From Candidatus Defluviibacterium haderslevense (GTDB taxonomy: Bacteria; Bacteroidota; Bacteroidia; Chitinophagales; Saprospiraceae): DNA of 64,000 nucleotides. This document shows positions 63,392-64,000 of this stretch, one piece after another. The stretch's first letter is position 1. Each line of letters opens with the position of its first letter. The notes beneath the pieces were generated by a model that was given only the letters and a program-made list of their open reading frames with translations, was not told the origin of the DNA and did not search any database. The stretch lies in contig JADJRL010000003.1 of NCBI GenBank assembly GCA_016712225.1, forward strand, positions 1,749,501 through 1,813,500, given 5' to 3'. Made by a program: the position numbers and the translations under genes.

Positions 63392-64000
63392 ATGAATATT
63401 ACATTACCATTCTATTTTACACTTATTGCTTTCATCCTAAGTGTTAACTTGAAAGCAAATGATCATGTTAATTTATTCTTAGATAAATCATTGATTAATG
63501 AATATGATTTAGATATTTTAAACCCCGAAATCAAATGTGAAATAGGTTCTTGTGAAGCAGCCATATTTAAAGCAGCGGAGAAGTTGTGTTTTGCACATAT
63601 TGATCTAACGGCTTCTGCAACAGATAACGAGACTTTATCTGATGATTTGGTGTGGTCCTATAAAATAGATCTATTTAATAATAGTCAAGGGGCTTATGGC
63701 GGTTTCGATATTTATGTTGGAGCAAAAAGTACCAACCAAATCAAAAATGGTGAATTACTCGAATTTCAATTCAATTCTTATTCCGACAGTATTACCCCAT
63801 TCAAGGCTAGTGGTAATTATCCAATAGGTCTGGATCGCATCCGATGGATTGTTAAAGATCAAAGTGGAAATATTGGAGAATGCGAAAAGATTTTTGAAAT
63901 CAAAGATTGTGTCGCGCCAACAGCTAAATGTAAGGCTAATTTCTTTTCATTGGCAATTCCATTATCACAATGTGTAGATATAATTGCAAAAGATCTTGAT
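63392..64000 (+). CDS. Second secreted paralog of the dockerin/cohesin protein (cut by window end)
   Basis: ATG at 63392 opens 203 codons that run off the window. After a signal peptide (about 1-25) the sequence matches the neighbour's N-terminal part closely: CEIGSCEAAIFKAAEKLCFAHIDLTASATDNET, YKIDLFNNSQGAYGGFDIYVGAKS, FKASGNYPIGLDRIRWIVKDQSGNIGECEKIFEIKDC. The gap is only 10 bases from the previous stop, so the two are probably one transcript arising by tandem duplication. The C-terminal domains are outside the window; I expect cohesin/dockerin and sorting parts, by analogy. Confidence 0.82.
   Translation, partial: MNITLPFYFTLIAFILSVNLKANDHVNLFLDKSLINEYDLDILNPEIKCEIGSCEAAIFKAAEKLCFAHIDLTASATDNETLSDDLVWSYKIDLFNNSQGAYGGFDIYVGAKSTNQIKNGELLEFQFNSYSDSITPFKASGNYPIGLDRIRWIVKDQSGNIGECEKIFEIKDCVAPTAKCKANFFSLAIPLSQCVDIIAKDLD

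Noticed and set aside
1..64000. tRNA, rRNA or CRISPR array
   Set aside because: No cloverleaf with a GTTCGA-type T-arm, no rRNA-like stretch and no regularly spaced long repeats were seen by eye. A covariance-model search would be decisive.

Overview
The window reads as chromosomal DNA from an AT-rich member of the Bacteroidota, most likely Saprospiria/Saprospiraceae-like. The evidence is: families largely confined to that phylum (DUF2723, DUF4834-like, DUF6089-like, DUF4270, DUF4290, DUF3078); type IX secretion C-terminal domains; two tandem secreted proteins of cohesin/dockerin type; start codons without AGGAGG but often with a TAnnTTTG element upstream; and the rpsF-rpsR-rplI order without ssb or priB. 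No rRNA, tRNA or CRISPR array was recognised. The lineage is an inference.

Layout. 1-9913 is dense housekeeping: a truncated DUF2723 membrane protein, a 45-aa DUF4834-like protein, an RluA-type pseudouridine synthase, ThiL, an outer-membrane protein, a family 2 glycosyltransferase, a PaaE-like flavin/2Fe-2S reductase, an ArsM-type arsenite methyltransferase, PdxH, the S6-S18-L9 ribosomal operon and an RlmI-like rRNA methyltransferase. About 9.9-15.6 kb is a gene-poor, AT-rich accessory island. It holds a decayed conjugative coupling-type ATPase (three in-frame stops and a frameshift), two membrane proteins of unknown role, an undefined gene fragment and the frameshifted tail of an ISAon1-like transposase.

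15.4-34 kb holds two small hypothetical genes, pth, a radical SAM/SPASM protein, an intergenic region with 11-bp repeats resembling DnaA boxes, a two-gene Cys-type NAD-dependent formate dehydrogenase, secreted proteins, then fabG, DUF4290, glmS, DUF4270 and a short glycogen synthase in one orientation, with aspS divergent, followed by a lipoprotein and a histidine kinase. 34-50.2 kb carries a beta-propeller-like secreted protein coupled to pcrA, isoaspartyl peptidase, a sugar MFS transporter, lpxD-like, polA, DUF3078, an M28 peptidase, a UPF1/IGHMBP2-like helicase, an M42 peptidase and pterin carbinolamine dehydratase.

50.3-60.8 kb is a complete high-affinity potassium uptake locus on the minus strand. 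In transcription order it holds a sigma-54-type response regulator, a small hypothetical protein, a 27-aa membrane peptide, KdpF (25 aa), a possible 42-aa membrane peptide, KdpA, KdpB, KdpC, an outer-membrane porin, a KdpD N-terminal/USP protein without kinase domain, and a separate HAMP-PAS histidine kinase. The usual KdpD/KdpE pair is therefore replaced by a three-protein regulatory set, and the operon carries its own porin. The last 2.7 kb encodes two tandem secreted paralogs, the second cut by the window end.

The most interesting parts are the Kdp locus (unusual regulators, micro-ORFs and a 12-bp direct repeat upstream), the tandem cohesin/dockerin/T9SS paralogs, and the fossil mobile genes in the island. 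I found no clear candidate for an entirely new system.
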